51,030 nucleotides of DNA from Lutibacter sp. (GTDB lineage Bacteria; Bacteroidota; Bacteroidia; Flavobacteriales; Flavobacteriaceae): positions 1-51,030 of the forward strand of contig JAKIVA010000017.1 in NCBI GenBank assembly GCA_021647265.1, given 5' to 3'. The position numbers and the translations under genes were made by a program. The notes under the pieces are model-generated. The model did not search any database and had not been told where the DNA came from. It worked only from the letters and a program-made list of their open reading frames with translations. This document shows positions 26,654 to 36,758 of the stretch, one piece after another; positions within the stretch are counted from its first letter, which is position 1; each line of letters opens with the position of its first letter.

Positions 26654-28006
26654 ATGGAAAAACGGAAACTTAGTTTCTGGGATATTTGGAACATGAGTTT
26701 CGGATTCTTAGGAATACAAATGGGTTTTGCATTGCAAAATGCCAATGCTAGTAGAATACTACAAATTTTTGGGGCAGATGTTGAGGAATTATCTTGGTTT
26801 TGGATTGTAGCTCCATTAACAGGTTTAATTGTACAACCAATAATAGGTTATTACAGTGATAGAACCTGGACCCGATTAGGAAGGAGAAGACCTTACTTTT
26901 TAACAGGTGCTTTATTAGCATCAATGGGGTTGGTTTTAATGCCAAATGCCGACATGTTTACAGCATTTTTACCCGCATTATGGGTGGGAGCTGGCATGCT
27001 TATGATAATGGATGCATCGTTTAATATTGCTATGGAACCCTTTAGGGCATTGGTAGCAGATTTATTGCCTTCAGATCAAAGAACACTTGGGTTTAGTGTA
27101 CAAACCGTATTGATAGGTATTGGAGCTGTAATAGGGTCTTGGTTGCCATACGCATTAACTAATTGGTTTGGAGTGTCGAATAACACAGTTGAAGGAGAAG
27201 TTCCTTTAAATTTATTGCTCTCATTTGGAATTGGAGCTGGAGCGCTTGTTATTAGTATTTTAATTACTGTATTTACAACCAAGGAATACTCTCCTGAAGA
27301 AATGGCACTAATTGGCATCAATGAAAATGAAATTGAAATTGAGGAGGAAGAAGAATCAAGTTTACTAAATATTTTTGCGGATTTTAAGAAAATGCCATTG
27401 ACAATGAAACAGTTGAGTTCTGTTCAATTTTTCTCTTGGTTTGGCTTGTTTGGTATGTGGGTATTTTCTGTCCCAGCTATAGCACATCATGTGTATGGTT
27501 TGGCTTTGGATGACCATGGAACATTATATCAAAATGCAGGTGATTGGGTTGGTATTTTATTTGGAGTTTACAACGCTGTTTCAGCAGTTTACGCTTTCTT
27601 TTTACCAGCAATTGCTAAAAAAATAGGAAGAAAAATGACACATGCCATCTCATTAGTTTTTGGTGGTTTGGGACTTATTTCAATTTATTTTGTACCAAAT
27701 GAAAACTGGTTATTCTTGTCTATGTTTGGAATTGGAATAGCTTGGGCAAGTATTTTAGCTATGCCCTACGCAATTTTAGCAGGCTCAATACCAGCAAAAA
27801 AAATGGGTGTTTATATGGGAATTTTCAATTTTTTCATTGTAATTCCTCAAATAGTGAATGCTCTAATAGGAGGCCCAATAGTAAAATACCTATACGGAGG
27901 TAATCCAATTTTTGCTTTAATAATTAGTGGTGTTTCACTAATAATTGCGGCAGTATTGGTTGTAAGAGTTAAAGATGTAGATGATAAAGTAGTTATAGTT
28001 AAATAA
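26654..28006 (+). CDS. MFS sugar transporter (SLC45/GPH-like), predicted maltose importer
   Basis: This inner-membrane transporter has 450 aa and about 12 hydrophobic helices. The loop between helices 2 and 3 holds YYSDRTWTRLGRRRPY, the major-facilitator motif A in the form seen in GPH and SLC45-type sugar porters. The N-terminal SFWDIWNMSFGFLGIQMGFAL resembles sucrose/maltose symporters. A charged cytoplasmic loop (ENEIEIEEEEESS) sits in the middle. It is the first gene of the right-arm operon and abuts pgmB and maltose phosphorylase, so maltose or short maltooligosaccharides are the probable cargo. Confidence 0.9.
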   Translation: MEKRKLSFWDIWNMSFGFLGIQMGFALQNANASRILQIFGADVEELSWFWIVAPLTGLIVQPIIGYYSDRTWTRLGRRRPYFLTGALLASMGLVLMPNADMFTAFLPALWVGAGMLMIMDASFNIAMEPFRALVADLLPSDQRTLGFSVQTVLIGIGAVIGSWLPYALTNWFGVSNNTVEGEVPLNLLLSFGIGAGALVISILITVFTTKEYSPEEMALIGINENEIEIEEEEESSLLNIFADFKKMPLTMKQLSSVQFFSWFGLFGMWVFSVPAIAHHVYGLALDDHGTLYQNAGDWVGILFGVYNAVSAVYAFFLPAIAKKIGRKMTHAISLVFGGLGLISIYFVPNENWLFLSMFGIGIAWASILAMPYAILAGSIPAKKMGVYMGIFNFFIVIPQIVNALIGGPIVKYLYGGNPIFALIISGVSLIIAAVLVVRVKDVDDKVVIVK

Positions 28007-28663
28007 ATGAAAAAAGAAGTAGGTTTTATATTCGATTTAGACGGTGTTATAGTTGACACAGCAAAGTATCATTACTTGGCATGGAAAAATTTAGCAAACT
28101 CTTTAGGTTTTAATTTTACTGAGAAACAAAATGAGCAATTGAAAGGAGTTAGTAGGGTTAAATCACTTGAGATATTGTTAAAATATGGAAATGTGAAATT
28201 ATCTGAAGAAAAAAAGCAATCTCTTTTACTTGAAAAAAATAAAGAATATTTAGAATATGTTCATAAAATGACACCTAAAGAAATTCTTCCGGGAGTAAAC
28301 CAATTATTAACTTTTTTAGAAACAAATAATATAAAGTTTGCCTTGGGTTCAGCCAGCAAAAATGCGCCATTAATTTTGGAAAAAGTTGGATTGTATAAAA
28401 GGTTTACTGCAATTGTTGATGGTAACGATGTTTCTAAAGCAAAACCAAACCCGGAAGTTTTTTTAATAGGTGCAAAAAAATTAGGTATGAATCCTGAAAA
28501 TTGTATTGTTGTTGAAGATGCAATTGCAGGAGTTCAAGCAGCAAATTCAGCTAATATGGTAAGTATCGGAATAGGAGATAAAAAAGTATTAAGTGATGCC
28601 GCTTATGTTTTTAGGGATATGACAGAAATCACATCAGATTTTTTAAAAAATCTAATTAATTAG
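28007..28663 (+). CDS. pgmB: Beta-phosphoglucomutase
   Basis: This 218-aa cytoplasmic HAD-superfamily enzyme converts beta-glucose-1-phosphate to glucose-6-phosphate. The nucleophile/acid pair is D10 and D12 in FIFDLDGVIVDT. The cap domain contains KGVSRVKSLEIL, the substrate-specificity motif of this group. ALGSASKNAP is motif II, and KPNPEVFL with VVEDAIAGVQAA gives motifs III and IV. The ATG directly follows the MFS stop (no gap), so it is tightly coupled. It takes the beta-glucose-1-phosphate made by the next gene product. Confidence 0.95.
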   Translation: MKKEVGFIFDLDGVIVDTAKYHYLAWKNLANSLGFNFTEKQNEQLKGVSRVKSLEILLKYGNVKLSEEKKQSLLLEKNKEYLEYVHKMTPKEILPGVNQLLTFLETNNIKFALGSASKNAPLILEKVGLYKRFTAIVDGNDVSKAKPNPEVFLIGAKKLGMNPENCIVVEDAIAGVQAANSANMVSIGIGDKKVLSDAAYVFRDMTEITSDFLKNLIN

Positions 28664-28667
28664 AAAA

Positions 28668-30974
28668 ATGAACAAGAATTATATAGTTCCAAATGAATGG
28701 TCAATTATAGAGGAGGTTTTTGATACAAAAAATATCAAAGCATCTGAAAGTCTATTTAGTATTGGAAATGGATCAATGGGTCAACGAGCCAATTTTGAAG
28801 AAGATTATTCTGGAGAAACACTGCAAGGAAGTTATATAGGTGGTGTTTATTATCCTGATAAAACCAGAGTAGGTTGGTGGAAAAACGGCTATCCAGAATA
28901 TTTTGCTAAAGTATTAAATGCTCCAAATTGGATAGGTATCCATATACAAATTAACAATACTAATTTAGATTTAAATTTATGTGAAGTTTCTAATTTTAGG
29001 AGAGAGCTAAATATGAAAGAAGGCTGGTTAAGTCGCTCTTTTAAAGCAACACTTAAAACAGGCGAAGAAATACTAGTTAACGCGAAAAGATTAATAAGTA
29101 TTGAACTGAACGAATTAGGAGCGATAGAATACAGTATTACAGCTGTAAATTTTTCAGGAGAAATCACTTTTTCACCTTATATTGACACTGGTATTGTAAA
29201 CGAAGATTCAAATTATGATGAGTCTTTCTGGAAGACGTTGCAAATTGTAGAAGAGAAAAATAAAGGGAGTATTTTAGCTAAAACTTTGAAAACAGAGTTT
29301 CATGTTGCAACGGCAATGAATGTTTCTTTTACATTAAATAATCTAAAATTAGAAGTTCCACAGAAAACTTTAATAGAAGAGAAATCATTAACCTATAGTT
29401 ATAAAATAAAAGTCTCAGAGGGTGATGTAGCTACAATTTATAAATATGGTAGCTATGTGAGCTCACTTAACTATAAAAATAATGAATTAATTGAAGCTTC
29501 TTTCCAAAATGTTCAAACAGCAAGTGAATTAAGATTTGAGGATCTATTGAACCTTCAAAAACAATCATGGTCATCAATTTGGCGTACAGCAGATATTGTA
29601 ATTGAAGGTGATGTAAAAGCACAACAAGGGATACGGTTTAATATTTTTCAATTAAATCAGACTTATATGGGTACTGATGCCCGTTTAAATATTGGTCCAA
29701 AAGGGTTTACAGGAGAAAAATATGGCGGAAGTACCTATTGGGATACAGAAGCTTATTGTATTCCCTTTTATATGGGAACAAAAGATGCTCAAGTAGCTAA
29801 AAACTTATTGCTTTATCGTTACAATCAGTTGGATAAAGCAATAGAAAATGCACAAAAATTAGGATTTACAAATGGAGCAGCTCTGTATCCAATGGTTACC
29901 ATGAACGGAGAAGAATGCCATAATGAGTGGGAAATTACTTTTGAAGAAATTCATAGAAACGGAGCTATGCTGTACGGAATTTATAATTATATAAATTACA
30001 CACAAGATTTTGAATATGTTCCAAAATACGGATTAGAGGTTATGATTGGTGTTGCCCGTTTTTGGCATCAAAGAGCCAATTTTTCTATTGATAAAAATAA
30101 ATATGTTATATTAGGAGTTACAGGACCTAATGAATATGAAAATAACATAAACAATAATTTTTACACCAATTATTTAGCAAAATGGTGTATTGAATATACG
30201 GTAGAAAATTTAAATAAAGTAAAACATAATTATCCAGAAGATTTTAAAAGAGTTACTAAAAAAACCAATTTAACAGAAGAAGAAACATACAAGTGGTTAA
30301 AAGTTTCAGAGAATATGTATTTTCCCTTTAGTGAAAAACACAATGTTTATTTACAACAAGATGGGTTTTTAGATAAAGAATTAATTCCTGTTGTTGAATT
30401 ACCAAAATCGGAACGACCAATTAATCAAAAATGGTCTTGGGATCGTATTTTACGTTCCTGTTACATAAAACAAGCCGATGTTTTACAAGGACTGTTCTTT
30501 TTTGAAGATAAATTTACAAAACAGGAACTGGAACGTCATTTTGATTTTTATGAGCCATTAACAGTTCATGAATCTTCACTTTCTCCTTGTGTGCATTCCA
30601 TTTTGGCAGCTTCAATTGATAGAATGCCAAAAGCGTATGAACAATATGTTCGAACTGCTCGGTTAGATTTAGATGATTACAATCATGAAGTAGATGAGGG
30701 TTGCCATATTACAAGTATGGCAGGAACTTGGATGTCAATTGTTCAAGGTTTTGGAGGTATGAGAGTTTCTGAAGACGGGAAATTATCATTCAATCCTCAA
30801 ATTCCTAAACAGTGGAAATCTTATTCATTCACAATCAATTTTAGAAACCAAATTCTGAAAATAAAAGTAAATCAAGCCAAAACTATTTTTGAACTTGAAG
30901 GGGCAAATGAGTTAGAAATTAGAGTAAATAATAAAATAATTATTGTTACACCCAATAATTTGGTAACAGTTTAA
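28668..30974 (+). CDS. Glycoside hydrolase family 65, maltose phosphorylase
   Basis: This 768-aa cytoplasmic enzyme splits maltose with phosphate into glucose and beta-glucose-1-phosphate. The length is normal for maltose phosphorylases. The N-terminal beta domain begins ESLFSIGNGSMGQRANFEE. The (alpha/alpha)6 barrel has GEKYGGSTYWDTEAY and NGEECHNEWEIT, then GVTGPNEYENN with E489 as the general acid. The phosphate-binding-type segment HESSLSPCVHSILAA follows. It is 4 bp downstream of pgmB, a pairing that almost always marks inverting disaccharide phosphorolysis. Trehalose or kojibiose as substrate is not excluded by sequence, but the starch context favours maltose. Confidence 0.93.
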   Translation: MNKNYIVPNEWSIIEEVFDTKNIKASESLFSIGNGSMGQRANFEEDYSGETLQGSYIGGVYYPDKTRVGWWKNGYPEYFAKVLNAPNWIGIHIQINNTNLDLNLCEVSNFRRELNMKEGWLSRSFKATLKTGEEILVNAKRLISIELNELGAIEYSITAVNFSGEITFSPYIDTGIVNEDSNYDESFWKTLQIVEEKNKGSILAKTLKTEFHVATAMNVSFTLNNLKLEVPQKTLIEEKSLTYSYKIKVSEGDVATIYKYGSYVSSLNYKNNELIEASFQNVQTASELRFEDLLNLQKQSWSSIWRTADIVIEGDVKAQQGIRFNIFQLNQTYMGTDARLNIGPKGFTGEKYGGSTYWDTEAYCIPFYMGTKDAQVAKNLLLYRYNQLDKAIENAQKLGFTNGAALYPMVTMNGEECHNEWEITFEEIHRNGAMLYGIYNYINYTQDFEYVPKYGLEVMIGVARFWHQRANFSIDKNKYVILGVTGPNEYENNINNNFYTNYLAKWCIEYTVENLNKVKHNYPEDFKRVTKKTNLTEEETYKWLKVSENMYFPFSEKHNVYLQQDGFLDKELIPVVELPKSERPINQKWSWDRILRSCYIKQADVLQGLFFFEDKFTKQELERHFDFYEPLTVHESSLSPCVHSILAASIDRMPKAYEQYVRTARLDLDDYNHEVDEGCHITSMAGTWMSIVQGFGGMRVSEDGKLSFNPQIPKQWKSYSFTINFRNQILKIKVNQAKTIFELEGANELEIRVNNKIIIVTPNNLVTV

Positions 30975-30984
30975 ACGTATTTAT

Positions 30985-32841
30985 ATGAAAAAAATTAGTC
31001 TTCTTTTAGTATTAATGTTCATAGGTTTTTCTACAAAAGCACAAAAAATTAAAAAAATTGAACCTCCTTTTTGGTGGACTGAGATGAATTATAATCAGTT
31101 AGAATTACTAATTTATGGAGATGATATAGCGAGTTATAGCCCTAGTATTGAGAATAAAAATATTACAATTGTTGGAGTTAAAAAAACAGAAAATAGTCAT
31201 TACCTATTTCTAGATTTAGACATTTCAAAAGCACAAGTTGGAACATTTAGAATTAACTTTTCTAAAAAAGGAAAGAGAAATAATTTTTCAATTAATTATG
31301 AGTTAAAACAACGCTCCAATAAATCAAAACTAAGAAAAGGTTTTGACAGCTCAGATGTAGTTTATTTAATTATGCCAGATAGATTTTCAAATGGAGATGT
31401 TACCAATGACTCTACTACTGAAACCATAGAAAAAGCAAATAGGAAATTTAAAGGAGGTCGTCATGGTGGAGATATTCAAGGTATCATTAATCAATTGGAT
31501 TATATAAAACAATTGGGTGCTACGGCTATTTGGAGTACGCCTTTGTTGGAAGATAACCAATCCGTTTATTCATATCACGGCTATGCAATTACAAACCCTT
31601 ATAAAATAGATCCAAGATATGGAACTAATGAATTGTATAAAAATCTAGCCGAAAAAGCACATCAAAAAGGGTTGAAGTTAATTATGGATTATGTAACTAA
31701 CCATTGGGGAAGTGAAAATTGGTTAATAAAAGATTTGCCAACATATTCTTGGATACACCAGTTTCCTAAATTTCAAAGATCCAATTATAGAATGACTACT
31801 CAGTTTGATTCACATGCTTCTAAAATTGATGCTAAATTGTGTATGGATGGTTGGTTTGATACTACTATGCCCGATTTAAATCAAAGCAACCCTTTGGTTT
31901 TAACTTACTTAATTCAAAATGCTATTTGGTGGATTGAATATGCAAATTTAGATGGTTTTAGAGTAGATACCTATTCCTATGCAAATAAAGAAGGAATTTC
32001 AAAGTGGACGAAGGCTATTATGGATGAATATCCTAATTTTAACATAGTTGGTGAAGTATGGATGCACAATCAGGCAGCCATATCATATTGGCAAAAAGAT
32101 AGTAAAATAGGAGCTATTGAGAGTTATAATTCTTATTTGCCAAGTGTTATGGACTTTACCTTGCATGATGCACTTACAGCCATGTTTAATGAAGATAATG
32201 CAACTTGGAATGACGGTATGATTAAAGCATATAATAATTTTGCAAATGATTATTTGTATCCGAATAGTAATAATATACTGGTTTTTACAGATAATCATGA
32301 CACCCAGCGAATTAATGAAATTTTTAATGGAGATATTAATAAATATAAATTAGCCGTTACTTTAATTGCAACTGTACGTGGTATTCCTCAATTGTATTAC
32401 GGTAGCGAAATAGGAATGCGAGGCAATAAAAATAATGGTGATGGTGATATTCGACGCGATTTTCCTGGAGGCTGGAAAAATGATGCTAATAATGCTTTTA
32501 CCAGTTCGGGTAGAACAGAAAAACAACAGGCATACTTTAATTTTACAAGTAAACTGTTAAACTGGCGTAAAAATACGGAGGTTATTCATACAGGAAAAAC
32601 AACGCATTATATTCCAGAAAACAATGTATATGTTTATTTTAGATATAATGAAAAGAAATCAGTAATGATAATTATAAATAATAATTCTAAAGAACAAACC
32701 ATTCAGCTAAACAGATTTGCTGAAAACTTGAAAGCGTATACATCAGGAATTGATATTTTAACAAATACTAAATTAGATTTATCAAAAGCAGATTTAATTA
32801 TAAAAGGTAAAACTTCATTAGTTATAGAATTAAAAAAATAA
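30985..32841 (+). CDS. GH13 glycosidase, periplasmic neopullulanase/cyclomaltodextrinase-like (SusA-type)
   Basis: This 618-aa protein has a signal peptide ending STKAQ (residue 20) and an N-terminal beta domain (about 25-115: EPPFWWTEMNYNQLELLIYG), as in SusA-type neopullulanases. The GH13 barrel has MDYVTNHWG, nucleophile D328 (GFRVDTYSY), acid/base E357 (IVGEVWMH) and D439 (FTDNHDTQR). A C-terminal beta domain closes it. No lipobox or T9SS tail is present, so it is probably periplasmic. It should cut imported maltooligosaccharides, cyclodextrins or pullulan fragments. The neighbouring genes are 10 bp upstream and 4 bp downstream. Confidence 0.93.
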   Translation: MKKISLLLVLMFIGFSTKAQKIKKIEPPFWWTEMNYNQLELLIYGDDIASYSPSIENKNITIVGVKKTENSHYLFLDLDISKAQVGTFRINFSKKGKRNNFSINYELKQRSNKSKLRKGFDSSDVVYLIMPDRFSNGDVTNDSTTETIEKANRKFKGGRHGGDIQGIINQLDYIKQLGATAIWSTPLLEDNQSVYSYHGYAITNPYKIDPRYGTNELYKNLAEKAHQKGLKLIMDYVTNHWGSENWLIKDLPTYSWIHQFPKFQRSNYRMTTQFDSHASKIDAKLCMDGWFDTTMPDLNQSNPLVLTYLIQNAIWWIEYANLDGFRVDTYSYANKEGISKWTKAIMDEYPNFNIVGEVWMHNQAAISYWQKDSKIGAIESYNSYLPSVMDFTLHDALTAMFNEDNATWNDGMIKAYNNFANDYLYPNSNNILVFTDNHDTQRINEIFNGDINKYKLAVTLIATVRGIPQLYYGSEIGMRGNKNNGDGDIRRDFPGGWKNDANNAFTSSGRTEKQQAYFNFTSKLLNWRKNTEVIHTGKTTHYIPENNVYVYFRYNEKKSVMIIINNNSKEQTIQLNRFAENLKAYTSGIDILTNTKLDLSKADLIIKGKTSLVIELKK

Positions 32842-32845
32842 AATC

Positions 32846-35230
32846 ATGAAGTTCAAAAACTTGTTTTTAATTGTTTTTTATGGAATTTCTATATCCGTAT
32901 TTTCTCAAAATTCTAATAGAGAATTTATTAAACTTATTTCAAACGATTCAATTGTTAAACTACAAACGAATGATGGTTGGTACAGAATAAAGCCGTATTC
33001 CAGTAAAATTATTGAAACTTCATTTATACCAAATGGTGAAACCTTTAACCCACATTCTGATGCGGTTGTTTTAAAACCTAAAAAAAAATCTTTTAAAGTT
33101 ATTGAAAATAACCAAAATATAACTATTTCAACTATCGGAATTAAAGCAGTTATTACTAAAAATCCATTTCAGATTCACTATTATTACAAAAATAATTTTT
33201 TAATTTCTGAACGAAAAGGTTATGAAAAAACTGATAAATATGAAATAATTGATTTTAATTTAACTCCAACTGAAGTTTTATACGGAGCAGGTGAACGCGC
33301 TTTAGGAATGAACAGGAGAGGTTATAAATTACAATTGTATAACCGTGCACATTATGGCTATGAGACGCATTCTGAATTAATGAATTACAGTATGCCATTG
33401 GTTTATTCTTCAAAAAAATATGCTATTTTGTTTGATAATGCTCCAATTGGGTATTTGGATTTAGATAGTGAAAAAGATAATTCATTGCAATACGAAACTA
33501 TTAGTGGTAGAATTACCTATCAAGTAATAGCTGGTAATACTTGGGATGATTTAATCAATCAATACACATCTTTAACAGGAAAACAGCCGTTAATTCCACG
33601 TTGGGCTTTAGGTAATTTTGCAAGTCGGTTTGGGTATCATTCACAAAAAGAAACAGAAAATACTGTTCAAAAATTTATTGATGAAAAAACACCAGTTGAT
33701 GCGGTTATTATCGACTTGTATTGGTTTGGAAAAACAATAAAAGGCACCATGGGAAATCTTGAATTTTATAAAGATTCGTTCCCAAACCCTAAAAAAATGA
33801 TTGCTAACTTTAAGAAGAAAGGCATTAAAACGATTTTGGTTACTGAACCATTTATTTTAACAACTTCAAGTAAATGGCAAGAGGCTGTTGATAAAGATAT
33901 TTTAGGAAAAACAAAACAAGGTAAACCCTATACTTTTGACTTTTATTTTGGGCATACAGGGTTGATAGATATTTTTAAACCGTCAGCTCAAAAATGGTTT
34001 TGGAATATGTATAAAAATTATACAAAAAATTATGGAGTTTCAGGTTGGTGGGGAGATTTGGGAGAGCCAGAAGTTCATCCTTCCAATTTAATCCATGTAA
34101 ACGGAACGGCTGATGAGGTTCATAATATTTATGGGCATAATTGGGCAAAACTAATTTATGATGGTTATCAAAAAGATTTTCCAAATCAACGTCCATTTAT
34201 TTTAATGCGAGCAGGTTACGCAGGTTCACAGCGCTACGGACTTATTCCGTGGTCAGGAGATGTAAATAGAACTTGGGGTGGATTGCAATCTCAACCAGAA
34301 ATTGCCTTACAAATGGGAATGCAAGGCTTGGCTTTTTCTCATTCAGACTTAGGAGGTTTTGCCGGTGCAAATTTAGATAATGAATTATACACACGCTGGT
34401 TACAATATGGCGTTTTTCAACCTATTTATCGACCCCATGCACAAGAAGAAGTTCCTTCTGAACCAGTTTTTAGAGAACCAGAAACGAAAGAGTTGGCTAA
34501 AAAATCTATTGATCTGAGATATCAATTACTTCCATATAATTATACGTTGGCATTTGAAAATCATATCAAAGGAACGCCGTTAATGCGTCCTGTCTTTTTT
34601 GAAGATACTTCTAATAATAATTTATTAACGTATGATAAAACCTATTTATGGGGAAATAGTTTTTTGGTAAGTCCAGTTTTAAAATCAGGAATTAAAGACC
34701 AAGATGTTTATTTTCCAGCAAATAACAATTGGTATAATTTTTATACAGATGAAAAGGTTGTTGGAGGTCAAACAAAAAGTATAACCTTACACAAAAATTA
34801 TATTCCAACGTATGTAAGAGCGGGTGCTTTTGTTCCAATGATTAAAACTATTCAAAATACCGCAAAGTATAGTTTAAAATCCTTCAATTTAAACTTCTAT
34901 TTTGATAAGTCTGTTAAAGAAAGTGTAGGAATGTTATATAATGATGATGGTAAAATGCCAAAAGCTTTTGAAAACGGAAACTATGAAATATTAAATTTTA
35001 AAAGCAATTATAAAAACCGTAAATTAATTATTAAAATTGAAACTGAAACGGGTAAAAATTATGCTTCTTCAGAAAAAGAAATCAATTTAATAATTCACAA
35101 TGTATTCAATAAACCTAAAAAAGTTAAAAGGTATCATTTCAAATGGAATTCAGAAAAGCATATTTTAAATATTACTATTCCAAGAATTAATACTAAAGAA
35201 AAACGAGTTATCATTAAATTAAGCAAATAA
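32846..35230 (+). CDS. GH31 alpha-glucosidase
   Basis: This 794-aa protein has a signal peptide ending SVFSQ (residue 21) and is probably periplasmic. An N-terminal beta-sandwich contains LYGAGERALGMNRRGYKL. The barrel carries nucleophile D404 in GWWGDLGEPEVHP and acid/base D472 in WSGDVNRTWGG. HSDLGGFAG and RPHAQEEVPSEP are further GH31 landmarks. C-terminal beta domains follow. It releases glucose from the non-reducing ends of maltooligosaccharides, including alpha-1,6 branches in some members. It starts 4 bp after the GH13 gene and functionally replaces the GH97 SusB of Bacteroides. Confidence 0.94.
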   Translation: MKFKNLFLIVFYGISISVFSQNSNREFIKLISNDSIVKLQTNDGWYRIKPYSSKIIETSFIPNGETFNPHSDAVVLKPKKKSFKVIENNQNITISTIGIKAVITKNPFQIHYYYKNNFLISERKGYEKTDKYEIIDFNLTPTEVLYGAGERALGMNRRGYKLQLYNRAHYGYETHSELMNYSMPLVYSSKKYAILFDNAPIGYLDLDSEKDNSLQYETISGRITYQVIAGNTWDDLINQYTSLTGKQPLIPRWALGNFASRFGYHSQKETENTVQKFIDEKTPVDAVIIDLYWFGKTIKGTMGNLEFYKDSFPNPKKMIANFKKKGIKTILVTEPFILTTSSKWQEAVDKDILGKTKQGKPYTFDFYFGHTGLIDIFKPSAQKWFWNMYKNYTKNYGVSGWWGDLGEPEVHPSNLIHVNGTADEVHNIYGHNWAKLIYDGYQKDFPNQRPFILMRAGYAGSQRYGLIPWSGDVNRTWGGLQSQPEIALQMGMQGLAFSHSDLGGFAGANLDNELYTRWLQYGVFQPIYRPHAQEEVPSEPVFREPETKELAKKSIDLRYQLLPYNYTLAFENHIKGTPLMRPVFFEDTSNNNLLTYDKTYLWGNSFLVSPVLKSGIKDQDVYFPANNNWYNFYTDEKVVGGQTKSITLHKNYIPTYVRAGAFVPMIKTIQNTAKYSLKSFNLNFYFDKSVKESVGMLYNDDGKMPKAFENGNYEILNFKSNYKNRKLIIKIETETGKNYASSEKEINLIIHNVFNKPKKVKRYHFKWNSEKHILNITIPRINTKEKRVIIKLSK

Positions 35231-35239
35231 TATAATACC

Positions 35240-36598
35240 ATGAAAAAATTAATAGCACTAATAATCCTTGTTAATATTGTTTCTTGTAACACAAAAGGAC
35301 AAAACAAAAAGCAAACAAGTGAAAATAAACAAATTGCACATACAATTACAGATGCTGATTTAGAAAATTCCGTGATTTATGAAGCAAATATTCGCCAATA
35401 CTCACCAGAAGGAACTTTTAATGCATTTACTAAAGATATTCCTCAATTAAAACAATTAGGCGTTAAAATAATTTGGTTAATGCCAATATATCCTATTTCA
35501 AAAAAAGAAAGAAAAGGACCGCTTGGCAGCTATTATGCAATTCAAGATTACACAAAGGTAAATCCTGAGTTTGGAAACCTTAACGACCTAAAAAACCTTG
35601 TTAAAGTAGCTCATAAAAATGGCATGTTTGTAATTTTAGATTGGGTGGCAAACCATACAGGTCGAGATCATCACTGGCTAACTGAACATCCAGATTTTTA
35701 TGTTCGAGATGATAAAGGAAGTCCGATAGCTCCTTTTGATTGGACTGATGTTGCTAAATTAGATTATTCAAATCCTAATCTTAGAAAAGCAATGGTAAAA
35801 GAAATGCAGTATTGGTTGAAAGCAGCAGATATAGATGGTTTTAGATGTGATGTTGCCGCCCAAGTCCCTGTTGACTTTTGGGAAGATGCTGTTAAAAAAT
35901 TAAAGCAAGTGAAGCCCGTATTTATGCTGGCTGAGGCTTGGGAACCTAACCTTTTAGTAAAGGCTTTTGATATGGCTTATGGTTGGGACACCTATCATAT
36001 TATGAACGAAATTGCTCAAGGTAAAAAAAATGTATATGCTTGGGATAAGAGAATGGTTCAAATTGATTCAATGTACCAAAAAGATGATATCTTAATGAAT
36101 TTTATTACCAACCATGATGAAAATTCTTGGAATGGAACGGTAAAAGAACGTTTAGGAAGTGCCTCTGAAACTATGTTGGCTTTAACTTATTGTACCCCAG
36201 GAATGCCTTTAATTTATAGTGGTCAGGAGTATGGTATAGATAAACGACTTCGTTTTTTTGATAAAGATACTATTCAAAAAACGAAAGGTAAAGTTTGGCA
36301 ACTATTAAAAAAATTAGGAAAATTAAAAAATACTAACAAAGCCATAAATGGAGGAAAAAAAGCAGCATCATATACTAAAATTCATTCTTCAAATGACGAA
36401 AATATATTGATTTTTTTAAGAGAAAAAGAAGATAAAAGATTAATATTTATGGCAAATTTATCAAATACAGAAGTCACTTTTAAATATGATTTTGAAGGAG
36501 AGTTTTTAGATTTATTTTCTAATGAAAATGTAAAATTATCGAAGGAAAAACCTCAAACATTTAAAGCTTGGGAATATAAAATACTATTAAGTAAATAG
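35240..36598 (+). CDS. GH13 alpha-amylase lipoprotein
   Basis: This compact 452-aa enzyme has a leader ending NIVSC (Cys 16), making it lipid-anchored, periplasmic or outer-membrane. The GH13 barrel begins early (SVIYEANIRQYSPEGTF), with LDWVANHTGRDHHW, nucleophile D204 (GFRCDVAAQVP), acid/base E232 (MLAEAWEP) and D293 (FITNHDENSWNG). It ends in a short C-terminal beta domain. It lacks a CBM or T9SS tail. It is the last gene of the right arm, and a terminator-like hairpin follows. The combination of two GH13 and one GH31 with a signal sequence suggests stepwise periplasmic trimming. Confidence 0.93.
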   Translation: MKKLIALIILVNIVSCNTKGQNKKQTSENKQIAHTITDADLENSVIYEANIRQYSPEGTFNAFTKDIPQLKQLGVKIIWLMPIYPISKKERKGPLGSYYAIQDYTKVNPEFGNLNDLKNLVKVAHKNGMFVILDWVANHTGRDHHWLTEHPDFYVRDDKGSPIAPFDWTDVAKLDYSNPNLRKAMVKEMQYWLKAADIDGFRCDVAAQVPVDFWEDAVKKLKQVKPVFMLAEAWEPNLLVKAFDMAYGWDTYHIMNEIAQGKKNVYAWDKRMVQIDSMYQKDDILMNFITNHDENSWNGTVKERLGSASETMLALTYCTPGMPLIYSGQEYGIDKRLRFFDKDTIQKTKGKVWQLLKKLGKLKNTNKAINGGKKAASYTKIHSSNDENILIFLREKEDKRLIFMANLSNTEVTFKYDFEGEFLDLFSNENVKLSKEKPQTFKAWEYKILLSK

Positions 36599-36635
36599 TG
36601 ATTTAAGTAATTGTAACTAAGATTGTTAGTTTGTT

Positions 36636-36665
36636 AAAAAGGAGTTTTTAGGAAAGTTCCTTTTT
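36636..36665 (+). terminator. Terminator-like hairpin after the glucan operon
   Basis: AAAAAGGA (36636-36643) and TCCTTTTT (36658-36665) form an 8-bp stem with a 14-base loop and a terminal T5, 38 bp past the amylase stop. The loop is large, so strength is uncertain. Confidence 0.45.
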
Positions 36666-36733
36666 AGGTATTTATTACGAAATCGTTTTAGTGAATAAAG
36701 GTTATTTTAGTAGGAAAAAAAACCATTTAAAGG

Positions 36734-36741
36734 TAATTTTG
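36734..36741 (+). promoter_or_regulatory. Putative -7 box (TAATTTTG) of the pfkA-gap unit
   Basis: This matches TAnnTTTG 17 bp upstream of the pfkA ATG. There is no clear -33 element at the right distance. Confidence 0.35.
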
Positions 36742-36758
36742 AGTTTTAATTTTTATTG

